From Candidatus Koribacter versatilis Ellin345 (GTDB taxonomy: Bacteria > Acidobacteriota > Terriglobia > Terriglobales > Acidobacteriaceae): a stretch of DNA of 64,000 bases. The stretch lies in the NCBI RefSeq assembly GCF_000014005.1, contig NC_008009.1, forward strand, positions 4,774,001-4,838,000. The letters run 5' to 3'. The position numbers were made by a program, and so were the translations under genes. Below, piece by piece: positions 48,578-55,720 of this stretch (within the stretch, counting starts at the first letter, position 1; every line of letters begins with the position of its first letter). The notes beneath the pieces are model-generated. The model had not been told where the DNA came from. It saw only the letters and a program-made list of their open reading frames with translations, and did not search any database.

Positions 48578-49075
48578 CTATTCGACGAGAGATATCGCCT
48601 GCGTCACATTGAGCGCGGCGACAGCGTCAAGACGCCTGTCGAGTTGGATGAACCGCGCTACCTTCTTTCCCGGTAAGACAGCCGCAAATCGCGGAGCGTA
48701 ACGCTGCTTCACGCCGTTCCTCAGGCGTTCGATCTCCAGACTCGACATCGCCAAGCTGTATGCGTCTTTGTCCGATAGCGTTCGGTATCCATCTGCGAAC
48801 ATGGTGATCAGGTTCACGGTTTGGTCGCTGATCTTCGCCGTTTCGGCCGCATAGGCGTCATACACAGGCCAGAACTGCCGTGCTTCATCGGGAGTAAGAT
48901 TCATTCCCTTCCCGATGAGGTCTCGACGTTGGCTGGCCACCTCGTCGCGTGACGCGACTACTGCGTCACGATTACGGATGGAAAGATCAACGGGAGGATT
49001 CGTTTGCAAGGACTGCGCCCTGGTATATCCACACAAGATCGTTAGGGACATGACTATAAAAATTTGCGCTCTCAT
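48578..49075 (-). CDS. Periplasmic Spy/CpxP-like protein (uncharacterised)
   Basis: A 165-residue secreted protein: signal peptide MRAQIFIVMSLTILCGYTRA, then an all-helical region including LTPDEARQFWPVYDAYAAETAKI, reminiscent of LTxxQ-containing Spy/CpxP chaperones, though the LTxxQ pair is not exact. A role in envelope stress is therefore tentative. The start at 49075 is chosen because it begins the signal peptide and lies after the reverse-strand promoter (-10 at 49109-49104). Codons further upstream to 49201 would cross that promoter. It is divergent from mscS. Confidence 0.7.
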   Translation of the reverse strand: MRAQIFIVMSLTILCGYTRAQSLQTNPPVDLSIRNRDAVVASRDEVASQRRDLIGKGMNLTPDEARQFWPVYDAYAAETAKISDQTVNLITMFADGYRTLSDKDAYSLAMSSLEIERLRNGVKQRYAPRFAAVLPGKKVARFIQLDRRLDAVAALNVTQAISLVE

Positions 49076-49103
49076 CGTGTCGTGCGCCTCCTGCCTTTGA
49101 TCG

Positions 49104-49177
49104 ACTCTACGCGCGCATGATTGATGATCGTTCTGGTACTTCTTACAGTTGTCCGCACCGAAACAGACCCGTACGTT
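49104..49177. promoter_or_regulatory. Bidirectional CTG-N10-CAGT box promoter between the Spy-like gene and mscS
   Basis: Dyad TCTGGTACTTCTTACAGT (49132-49149) is followed rightward after 22 bp by TACGTT (49172-49177) and leftward after 22 bp by TAGAGT (49109 down to 49104). It matches the RND/nhaA dyad at 14 of 18 positions, including a shared TACTTCT core. The 49076-49385 gap (310 bp) holds this promoter pair and the mscS leader. Confidence 0.65.
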
Positions 49178-49192
49178 GAAATTGTCTACCGC

Positions 49193-49226
49193 GGCATGCA
49201 CTGTTCATGCTGTCAGCAGGCATGCC
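49193..49226 (+). other. Stem-loop at the 5' end of the predicted mscS leader
   Basis: GGCATGC (49193-49199) pairs with GCATGCC (49220-49226). With a start near 49184 this hairpin would be at the extreme 5' end of a leader of about 200 nt. The loop contains a second dyad-like ACTG-N10-CAGC (49200-49217) without a -10. Confidence 0.35.
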
Positions 49227-49385
49227 GGTCGCAGGTCGGTTCAAATTGATCGCCGTACAGCAGGGCGATCGGTTTGGGGTGACGTGCGTGGCGGCGGGAA
49301 CTGGCCGGGTTCCTTAGTCCAGCTGTCGCGGTGACCACTTCAATCTGCGGCAGTAACACGTAACACGGTCCTAAAAGGTCGCGCC

Positions 49386-51104
49386 ATGTCGCATTCGCTG
49401 AAGCGAATCCTCCTGACCCTCATCGCAACCATCGCAGTTCTTATCTCCGCCTCCACTGCATTTGCAGACACAAAGCCTTCTTCCGACCCAAACCAGCCGC
49501 AATCAACGCAGCCAGAAGTTCCGGAAGTAGATCAGAGCGGTCCCGCCGAGGTTGTAGTCGAGGGCCGCGGCCCAGTTCTGACCGTATACGACAGCGTTGC
49601 TGGCATGAACCCACAGCAACGTGCCGAAAAGATTGAACAGCGCATCATGACGGTCGCTAAAGACCGCAACATCACGAATACGACTGCCACGATTGAATCC
49701 CACCCTGGCTGGACCGCCATCTTGATCGGCGAGCACCCCATCATGGCGGTTACGGACACAGACGCGAAAGGCGTGGGGAAAAAGCGCGATGCTCTTGCCG
49801 CCCAATACGGCCGCTCGATATCGCTCGCCATCGACAACTTTCGCCAGGACCGTAGCTGGCGGATTTTGTTCGAGGCCATCGGCAAAGCTCTGTTGTCCAC
49901 TTTTGTAATGCTCAGCGTTCTCTGGCTCGTGCGTAAAATCCGCACCGGTCTTCGTGATCGCATCTCCGCCCGGCTGGAGGCAAGCAAGCAAGGCGAGAGT
50001 CGGGCAGGGTGGAAGTTCATCAAGACCTATGCGATCCCGTTTGTGCTTACGATCGGCGCCCTATTGAGATGGGGACTCATCCTGGTCTTCATCCAGGCGT
50101 ACCTCACGATCACGCTCGGGTTCTTCTCGGTCACGAGAGAGATCTCGCAACATGTTACTGGCTGGGTCGGCGCACAGTTGACGACCCTGGCCAAGTCCGG
50201 CGTCGATTACCTCCCGAACCTGCTGGTGGTCGGAGTGATCTTCCTCGTCACTTACTACGTCTACCGTTTCCTTCGCGTCATCTTCGGCGAGATCGCGAAA
50301 GGGGAGCTGAAAATCCGAGGCTTCTACCCCGATTGGTCGGAGCCGACAGAGAAGCTCTTGCGTGGCTTCGTCTTCATCCTCGCCGCCGTGGTGGCGTTTC
50401 CATATTTGCCCGGCTCAAAGAGTCCCGCTTTCCAGGGAATCTCGATCTTCGTCGGCGTGCTACTGTCCCTCGGTTCTTCTTCTGCTATCGCCAATGCGAT
50501 CTCTGGCGTGATTTTGACTTACATGCGCTCGTTCCTCGTCGGTGATTGGGTGCAAATTGGCGATGTCGTCGGGGAAGTAACCGAAAAGACCATCCTCGTG
50601 ACTCGTGTGCTCACGCCCAAGGCTGAGGTCATCACGATTCCCAATGCGACCGTCATGAGTGGATCGGTCAAGAACTTCAGCGCTGAAGCAAGGCACAAGG
50701 GCGTGATCTTCCATACCATCGTCACCATTGGCTACGACGCCCCATGGCGGAAAGTGCACGAGCTCCTGATTGATGCAGCGCTCTCGACGCCGCTCGTCCT
50801 CAAGGATCCACTCCCATTCGTATTACAAACCAGCTTGCAGGACTTCTACGTTGGCTACGAATTGAACGCTTTTACGGCTCAGCCCAGCGAGATGGTCAAC
50901 ATCTACTCCAACCTCCACCAGAACATTCAGGACAAGTTCAACGACGCTGGAATGGAGATATGTTCGCCCCACTTTGCTGCGGTGCGCGACGGCAACGTCA
51001 TCTCGATTCCGGAAAAGTATCACTCTCCCGGATACACGCCACCATCGTTCCGGGTACAAACCGACGGTCAACCGTCGTCGTCCGCCGCAAAGAGTTCCTC
51101 TTAA
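49386..51104 (+). CDS. MscS-family mechanosensitive ion channel
   Basis: A 572-residue channel of the larger MscS group that releases solutes on osmotic downshock. It has a signal peptide (cleaved near AFA), a periplasmic N-terminal domain of about 130 residues, roughly five membrane helices, and the pore/beta-domain region (GSSSAIANAISGVILTYMRSFLVGDWVQIGDVVGEVTEKTILVTRVLT, PNATVMSGSVKNFS). The mixed alpha/beta cytoplasmic domain follows. The C-terminal 25 residues are Ser/Gln-rich and probably disordered. The gene lies after a 200-nt leader and is divergent from the Spy-like gene, next to PPK2, consistent with an osmotic/envelope-stress set. Confidence 0.92.
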   Translation: MSHSLKRILLTLIATIAVLISASTAFADTKPSSDPNQPQSTQPEVPEVDQSGPAEVVVEGRGPVLTVYDSVAGMNPQQRAEKIEQRIMTVAKDRNITNTTATIESHPGWTAILIGEHPIMAVTDTDAKGVGKKRDALAAQYGRSISLAIDNFRQDRSWRILFEAIGKALLSTFVMLSVLWLVRKIRTGLRDRISARLEASKQGESRAGWKFIKTYAIPFVLTIGALLRWGLILVFIQAYLTITLGFFSVTREISQHVTGWVGAQLTTLAKSGVDYLPNLLVVGVIFLVTYYVYRFLRVIFGEIAKGELKIRGFYPDWSEPTEKLLRGFVFILAAVVAFPYLPGSKSPAFQGISIFVGVLLSLGSSSAIANAISGVILTYMRSFLVGDWVQIGDVVGEVTEKTILVTRVLTPKAEVITIPNATVMSGSVKNFSAEARHKGVIFHTIVTIGYDAPWRKVHELLIDAALSTPLVLKDPLPFVLQTSLQDFYVGYELNAFTAQPSEMVNIYSNLHQNIQDKFNDAGMEICSPHFAAVRDGNVISIPEKYHSPGYTPPSFRVQTDGQPSSSAAKSSS

Positions 51105-51118
51105 ATCACAAGTCTCTT

Positions 51119-51165
51119 ACTGGCTTTTCTGACAGTACCCGGCGACACCGTCCCGCACCTACGAT
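51119..51165 (+). promoter_or_regulatory. CTG-N10-CAGT box promoter of the PPK2 gene
   Basis: ACTGGCTTTTCTGACAGT (51119-51136), with perfect half-sites, is followed after 23 bp by TACGAT (51160-51165). It begins only 14 bases after the mscS stop. Confidence 0.65.
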
Positions 51166-51218
51166 TTCACCGAACCGAAACATTCCACGGATGTGTGCAG
51201 AGCCGTCGAGGGAGAGCT

Positions 51219-52034
51219 ATGGCAAAGCCAGACAAGAAAGAAAAAAACACTGAGAACGGTTTGTCTCGCAAAGACTACGAGAAAGAATTGCAGCGGCTGC
51301 AGGCGGAGCTTTGTCGTCTCCAGGATTGGGTCAAGTTCAAAGGCCTGAAAGCCATCATCATCTTCGAAGGCCGCGATGCTGCCGGCAAGGGCGGCACCAT
51401 CCGCGCCATTACCGAGCGTGTCAGCCCGCGCGTCTTCCGCGTCATCGCGCTGCCTGCTCCCTCCGACCGCGAAAAATCACAGATGTACATGCAGCGTTAC
51501 ATGGCCCACTTTCCATCGGCCGGCGAGATCACCATCTTCGACCGCAGCTGGTACAACCGCGCTGGTGTCGAATACGTAATGGGCTTTTGCACGAAGGCCC
51601 AGCATGACGGCTTCGTCGAGAAGTGCGCCGAGATGGAACGCTACATTGTGAACAGCGGAATCATTCTCATCAAATATTGGATGGAAGTCGGTCAGGAAGA
51701 ACAGGAACGACGGTTCGCTGCCAGGATCAAGGACCCGCTGCGGCAATGGAAGCTCAGCCCCATGGATGTCGAGTCCTATGCGCGCTGGTATGAATACTCG
51801 CGCGCTCGCGACATCATGCTAAAAGCCACGGATTCCAAACACGCTCCCTGGTACCTCGTGCGCTCTAACAACAAAAAGAAAGCGCGCCTGAATTGCATCA
51901 CCCACCTGCTGAGCATGATCCCCTACGGTAAGGCGCCGAAGGAGCGAACCAAGCTGCCCAAACGCTCCACCCGCGATAAGTACGACGATCAGGCCACGCT
52001 CAAGGGACGCACTTTCATTCCCGAGAAGTATTGA
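51219..52034 (+). CDS. ppk2: Polyphosphate kinase 2 (PPK2 family)
   Basis: PPK2 enzymes use polyphosphate to phosphorylate nucleoside mono- or diphosphates, regenerating ATP or GTP. The 271-residue one-domain protein has Walker A GRDAAGKG at 51-58, Walker B D108 in IFDRSWYNRAGVE, and the lid segment with ARWYEYSRARDIMLKATD and the SNNKKKARLN basic cluster. The size fits class I or III, which cannot be separated by eye. The ATG at 51219 has GAGGGAGAG upstream. Polyphosphate metabolism under the same promoter type as mscS and the efflux pump suggests a stress-energy role. Confidence 0.93.
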   Translation: MAKPDKKEKNTENGLSRKDYEKELQRLQAELCRLQDWVKFKGLKAIIIFEGRDAAGKGGTIRAITERVSPRVFRVIALPAPSDREKSQMYMQRYMAHFPSAGEITIFDRSWYNRAGVEYVMGFCTKAQHDGFVEKCAEMERYIVNSGIILIKYWMEVGQEEQERRFAARIKDPLRQWKLSPMDVESYARWYEYSRARDIMLKATDSKHAPWYLVRSNNKKKARLNCITHLLSMIPYGKAPKERTKLPKRSTRDKYDDQATLKGRTFIPEKY

Positions 52035-52044
52035 GGCCTTCGCG

Positions 52045-52090
52045 GCTGTAAAGATTGACAGTTCCCGCTCTGCTATCTCGCTCCTAGGAT
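52045..52090 (+). promoter_or_regulatory. CTG-N10-CAGT box promoter of the DUF4136 gene
   Basis: GCTGTAAAGATTGACAGT (52045-52062) is followed after 22 bp by TAGGAT (52085-52090). The predicted leader is about 50 nt. Confidence 0.6.
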
Positions 52091-52147
52091 TGCGGTCGTC
52101 GCGCAATCGCGTGGTAACGCCTATTTTTGGATTATGGAGCAGTTTTC

Positions 52148-52708
52148 ATGAGGAAGATCTCCCTTCTGTCGGCTCTCTTCTTGCTGCTGATGTGTGCTGC
52201 CGCAGTCGCGCAGGATGTCCGCTACAACTTCGACAAGGAAACTGATTTTTCCAAGTTCAAAACCTATACGTGGGTCGTCTTGAAAGATGCGAAGCCACTC
52301 GATGACATCCAGGAAAAACAGGTAAAGGCCGCGGTAGACGCGCAGCTTGCACAGAAGGGCCTCACCAAAACGGACAGTGACAAAGCCGACCTGTACGTCG
52401 GATATCAGGCCGCTGTAGGGCAGGAAAAAGAGTTCACTACCTACAACAGCGGCTGGGGCTACGGTCCGGGTTGGTACGGCGGCGGGTGGTACGGCGGTGG
52501 TGGCGGTATGACCACGGGGCAGACTTCAACCATCTACGTCGGTCAGCTTTCGATCGACCTGTACAACCCCGCGGGGCACGATTTGATCTGGCGTGGCGTT
52601 GTCAGCAAGGAATTGGATCCGAAAGCGAAACCGGAAAAGCGCGAAAAGAACCTGAACAAGGCGATGACGAAGTTGTTCAAAAACTTCCCGCCGAAACCAA
52701 AGTCTTAG
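52148..52708 (+). CDS. DUF4136 periplasmic protein
   Basis: A 186-residue protein with signal peptide (cleaved near AVAQ) and a DUF4136 domain: VRYNFDKETDFSKFKTYTWV near the start, then DLYVGYQAAVGQEKE, a Gly/Tyr/Trp-rich loop (GWGYGPGWYGGGWYGGGGG, about 109-127), TIYVGQLSIDLYNPAGHDLIWRG, and a basic Pro/Lys C-terminus. DUF4136 proteins are common envelope proteins of Acidobacteria and Bacteroidetes with no proven function. Most lipoprotein-type members have a lipid-anchor Cys; here none is at the cleavage site, so it is probably soluble. It has the shared promoter. Confidence 0.85.
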   Translation: MRKISLLSALFLLLMCAAAVAQDVRYNFDKETDFSKFKTYTWVVLKDAKPLDDIQEKQVKAAVDAQLAQKGLTKTDSDKADLYVGYQAAVGQEKEFTTYNSGWGYGPGWYGGGWYGGGGGMTTGQTSTIYVGQLSIDLYNPAGHDLIWRGVVSKELDPKAKPEKREKNLNKAMTKLFKNFPPKPKS

Positions 52709-52758
52709 CAGCACACCTGTCCAGAAATAGACGGGTGGTTCGCACGGAGAAGCCAGTC

Positions 52759-53085
52759 GTGGCAAGGCTTCTATTGATTTTCGTAATTTCACTTTCACTG
52801 CTCTGCGACGGATGCGGAGGCAGTTGGGCGGTCGCAGGAAACTGGGGAACTAGCACCACGAAGCACGTGTCTGGGGTCGTGTCCGGGATGTATTTGCAAT
52901 ACCTCACCGATCTCAATGGGATTGTTCAGACGATGACAGTGGTGACCTTTGTGAGCTCCGGTGTTCCCACTCCAGTTACGTTTTGTGGCGACCAAACGGG
53001 AGTGTTCCAGGAGAACGAAAATGTCACAGTCACCTACGATCCCGGAACGGCATGCGCAGACTTGATCTCCGCGCACAAGGTTTGA
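52759..53085 (+). CDS. Small secreted or lipid-anchored protein of unknown function
   Basis: A 108-residue product from a GTG at 52759, which has GGAGAA eight bases upstream. The N-terminus MARLLLIFVISLSLLCDGCGG is a signal sequence with a lipobox-like cluster of Cys residues at 16 and 19. The remainder is beta-rich (VSGVVSGMYLQYLTDLNGIVQTMTVVTFV) with two further Cys (TFCGDQTG and GTACADL) that could pair. I do not recognise the family. It follows the DUF4136 gene by 50 bp and precedes the DUF3300 gene by 32 bp, so it probably belongs to one envelope operon. Confidence 0.6.
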   Translation: MARLLLIFVISLSLLCDGCGGSWAVAGNWGTSTTKHVSGVVSGMYLQYLTDLNGIVQTMTVVTFVSSGVPTPVTFCGDQTGVFQENENVTVTYDPGTACADLISAHKV

Positions 53086-53117
53086 TCTTCCAGGCAGTAC
53101 GAGAGGAAGGACGTTCT

Positions 53118-54551
53118 ATGAAGGCCAATGCAGTTGATGCTCTCAAGCAAGCCGCGCGCAGCGTAATTGCGGTCATTTGCGCGTTCTTACTCGTGCCCGG
53201 CGATGCAGTGATATGGGCGTCGCCAGCCCCTCAAGATCAACAGGCGCAAGCCCCGGCGCAGGACGATGCCGCAGCGAAACTGCCTCCAGACCAACTCGAA
53301 TCTCTGGTGGCGCCGATCGCGCTCTATCCCGATCCGCTGCTTAGCCAGATGCTCGTCGCCTCGACCTACCCACTGGAGATCATTCAACTTCAACAGTGGC
53401 TCGCGAAGAATAAGGGTTTGAAAGACAAGGCTCTCTCGGATGCCGCAATGAAGCAGCCCTGGGATGCGAGCGTTCAAGCCATGGCAGTGCTGCCCGACGC
53501 CGTTAAGCAATTGTCCGAGAACATCCAGTGGACAACGGACCTCGGCAATGCCTTCCTTGCACAGCAGGAAGACGTGATGAACGCCGTGCAACGCATGCGC
53601 TCGAAGGCGAAGGACAAAGGTGCCCTGAACTCGAACGAGCAGATGAAGGTCGAGACGCAGACGGTCGAGAACAAGCAGGTGATCGTGATCCAGCCGTCGA
53701 GCCCGGACGTCGTGTACGTGCCGAGCTACAACCCGACCGTCGTCTATGGTGCGCCGGCATATCCGTATCCTCCGATGTACTATCCGCCCGCACCAGCCGG
53801 TGCCTACCTCGCTACCGCCGCAATTTCGTTCGGTGTTGGACTGGCCGTTGGCGCCGCTTGGGGCGGTGGTGGCTGGGGTTGGGGCGCTGGCTGGGGACAC
53901 GGCGACGTCAATGTAAACGTCAACAACAACTTTAATCGGAATACCAACGTTCAGGGCGGCAACCGCACGAATGTCGGCAACGGCAACCGCACCAACGCTG
54001 GCAACGGCAATCGTGGTGGCGGCGCGAACGGCGGCAAGTGGCAGCACAATCCATCCCACCGCGGCGGCGCTCCTTACGGTGATCGTGGTACCGCGAACAA
54101 GTTTGGCGGTTCGTCACGCGGCGATTCCCGCGGACAAGGCGCTGGTAATCGCGGCGGAGCCAATGCGGGCAATCGCGGCGGAGCGGGCGCAGGAGATCGC
54201 GGCGGCAATCGCGGCGGAAACAACGCAGGAAATCGTGGCGGAGCTTCCGCCGGCACCTCAGATCGTGGCGGTAATCGCGGCGGCGGCGGCGGGCCTTCAG
54301 CGGGCACGTCGGACCGTGGCGGCAATCGTGGCGGCTCCTCAGCCGGTGGCGGTTCCCGAGGTGGAAGTTCACCGAGCCGAAGCGGTGGCAGCAGCAGCGC
54401 CTTCGGTGGTGGCGGCGGGTCTAGAAGCAGTGGCTCTTCGGCACGCGCCAGCAGTTCGCGCGGCTCCTCCAGCATGGGCGGTGGTGGTGGCTCCCGCGGC
54501 GGCGGCGGCTCCCGTGGTGGTGGTGGTGGCGGCGGCGGACGGCGGAGATAA
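53118..54551 (+). CDS. DUF3300 protein with long Arg/Gly/Ser-rich repetitive tail
   Basis: A 477-residue exported protein. After a signal peptide (cleaved near IWASP), the DUF3300 domain spans about 55-215, with LPPDQLESLVAPIALYPDPLLSQMLVASTYPLEI and PDVVYVPSYNPTVVYG. A hydrophobic Gly/Ala/Trp stretch (about 235-265) could be membrane-inserted. From about residue 290 to the end it is low-complexity: repeats of GNRGG, SDRGG and SRGGG, ending in a run of Gly then RRR. The tail is strongly basic and RGG-like, suggesting polyanion or surface-polymer binding, which is inference. Function of DUF3300 is unknown. The DUF2950 gene follows 21 bp later. Confidence 0.85.
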   Translation: MKANAVDALKQAARSVIAVICAFLLVPGDAVIWASPAPQDQQAQAPAQDDAAAKLPPDQLESLVAPIALYPDPLLSQMLVASTYPLEIIQLQQWLAKNKGLKDKALSDAAMKQPWDASVQAMAVLPDAVKQLSENIQWTTDLGNAFLAQQEDVMNAVQRMRSKAKDKGALNSNEQMKVETQTVENKQVIVIQPSSPDVVYVPSYNPTVVYGAPAYPYPPMYYPPAPAGAYLATAAISFGVGLAVGAAWGGGGWGWGAGWGHGDVNVNVNNNFNRNTNVQGGNRTNVGNGNRTNAGNGNRGGGANGGKWQHNPSHRGGAPYGDRGTANKFGGSSRGDSRGQGAGNRGGANAGNRGGAGAGDRGGNRGGNNAGNRGGASAGTSDRGGNRGGGGGPSAGTSDRGGNRGGSSAGGGSRGGSSPSRSGGSSSAFGGGGGSRSSGSSARASSSRGSSSMGGGGGSRGGGGSRGGGGGGGGRRR

Positions 54552-54572
54552 GGACCGAAAAGGAGAAAAATC

Positions 54573-55571
54573 ATGACAATCAAATCAAGCGCGCGCCTTG
54601 TATTTCTCGCTTCGGTACTTTGCTCCTTGACGCTCATAGCCTTCGCTGCTCCGCAGCAAGAGGCGCCCGCCAAGAAAGCGACCGTTGCACAAAAGTCGTT
54701 TGCCACCCCAGAGGCGGCGGGAGATGCACTCCTCAAGGCGGCGGCGGATTACGATGTTCCGGCGCTCCTCGACATCTTTGGCCCGGATGGCAAGAGCTTC
54801 ATCCAGGGAGCCGATCCCGTACGCGACAAGAACGCAGCCGAAGAATTCGGCAAACTTGGTGCGACAAAACATTCCATCCAGACCGATCCCGCCAAGCCGA
54901 CGCAGGCAACGCTCATCGTCGGCGACCAGGATTGGCCATTCCCAATCCCGCTCGTGAAGCGCAGTGGGAAGTGGAGCTTCGACACTAAGAAAGGCAAGAT
55001 GGAGGTCCTCTACCGGAGGATCGGCACCAACGAGCTTGACGCCATCGCAGCCTGCAAGGGCTATGTCCGCGCCCAGCACGAATACGCTGAAACTCGCCAT
55101 GACGGCGCAATGGTCAATCAGTATGCGCAGAAGATCATGAGCACGTCGGGTAAACAGGACGGCCTGCAGTGGAAGAACGCCGATGGCAGCAACGGTGGAC
55201 CAATCTCCGAGGCCGTGGCGAAAGCCATCGCCGAAGGATATTCCTTTGCTGGTGACAAACCCTCGCCCTTCCACGGCTACTACTTCAAGATTCTCAAGGG
55301 TCAAGGACCTTCCGCACCACTCGGGCGAATTGATTACGTAATTCAAGGCGCCATGATTGGCGGCTTTGCACTGGTGGCAGTCCCGGCGGAATACCGGGTC
55401 ACCGGCGTGAAGACCTTTATCGTCAACCAGAGCGGCGTGGTCTACCAGAAAGACCTGGGGCCTGACTCACTGAAGATCGCGAAGGATATGGAACTGTACA
55501 ACCCCGATAAGACGTGGCTGCCAACCGACGATGAATGGCCGGACGATGCGGAAACGGCGGCTAACAATTAG
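54573..55571 (+). CDS. DUF2950 periplasmic protein
   Basis: A 332-residue protein with signal peptide (cleaved near AFA). The DUF2950 core includes KSFATPEAAGDALLKAAADYDVPALLDIFGPDG, then YVRAQHEYAETRHDGAMVNQYAQKIMSTSGKQDGLQW, and FHGYYFKILKGQGPSAP near the end. DUF2950 genes are commonly found next to DUF3300 genes, as here, so the two probably form one envelope system of unknown function. It is the last gene of the DUF4136-DUF3300-DUF2950 run and is closed by a terminator. Confidence 0.88.
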   Translation: MTIKSSARLVFLASVLCSLTLIAFAAPQQEAPAKKATVAQKSFATPEAAGDALLKAAADYDVPALLDIFGPDGKSFIQGADPVRDKNAAEEFGKLGATKHSIQTDPAKPTQATLIVGDQDWPFPIPLVKRSGKWSFDTKKGKMEVLYRRIGTNELDAIAACKGYVRAQHEYAETRHDGAMVNQYAQKIMSTSGKQDGLQWKNADGSNGGPISEAVAKAIAEGYSFAGDKPSPFHGYYFKILKGQGPSAPLGRIDYVIQGAMIGGFALVAVPAEYRVTGVKTFIVNQSGVVYQKDLGPDSLKIAKDMELYNPDKTWLPTDDEWPDDAETAANN

Positions 55572-55594
55572 TACCCGATCAGGTATGTAATTTC

Positions 55595-55621
55595 GCCCCT
55601 TGCCCACGCAAGGGGCTTTTT
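55595..55621 (+). terminator. Rho-independent terminator after the DUF2950 gene
   Basis: GCCCCTTG (55595-55602) pairs with CAAGGGGC (55609-55616), followed by five Ts. Confidence 0.9.
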
Positions 55622-55656
55622 CTTGGCGATAAATTTCACGCGATTTTCGCTGCCAA

Positions 55657-55702
55657 TACAGTACTTTTGACAGTGCCCCGGTCGCCCGGACCTGACTAGT
55701 TT
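55657..55702 (+). promoter_or_regulatory. CAGT-box promoter of the GH13-GH63 operon
   Basis: The right half-site GACAGT and the AT-rich TACTTTT core are present (55657-55674), but the left half is TACA. TAGTTT follows after 22 bp (55697-55702). The predicted leader is only about 12 nt, just holding the GGGGGA ribosome site. Confidence 0.5.
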
Positions 55703-55720
55703 GTTCGTGGGGGATTTCCA

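Noticed and set aside
49200-49217. ACTG-N10-CAGC as a separate promoter of mscS
   Set aside because: There is no -10-like hexamer at 22-23 bp; it lies in the loop of a hairpin in the leader of the better-supported promoter.
53960-54551. Tandem repeats in the DUF3300 gene as a CRISPR or satellite array
   Set aside because: The repeats are in-frame Gly/Arg/Ser codons of a protein tail with variable units; there are no spacers of uniform length.
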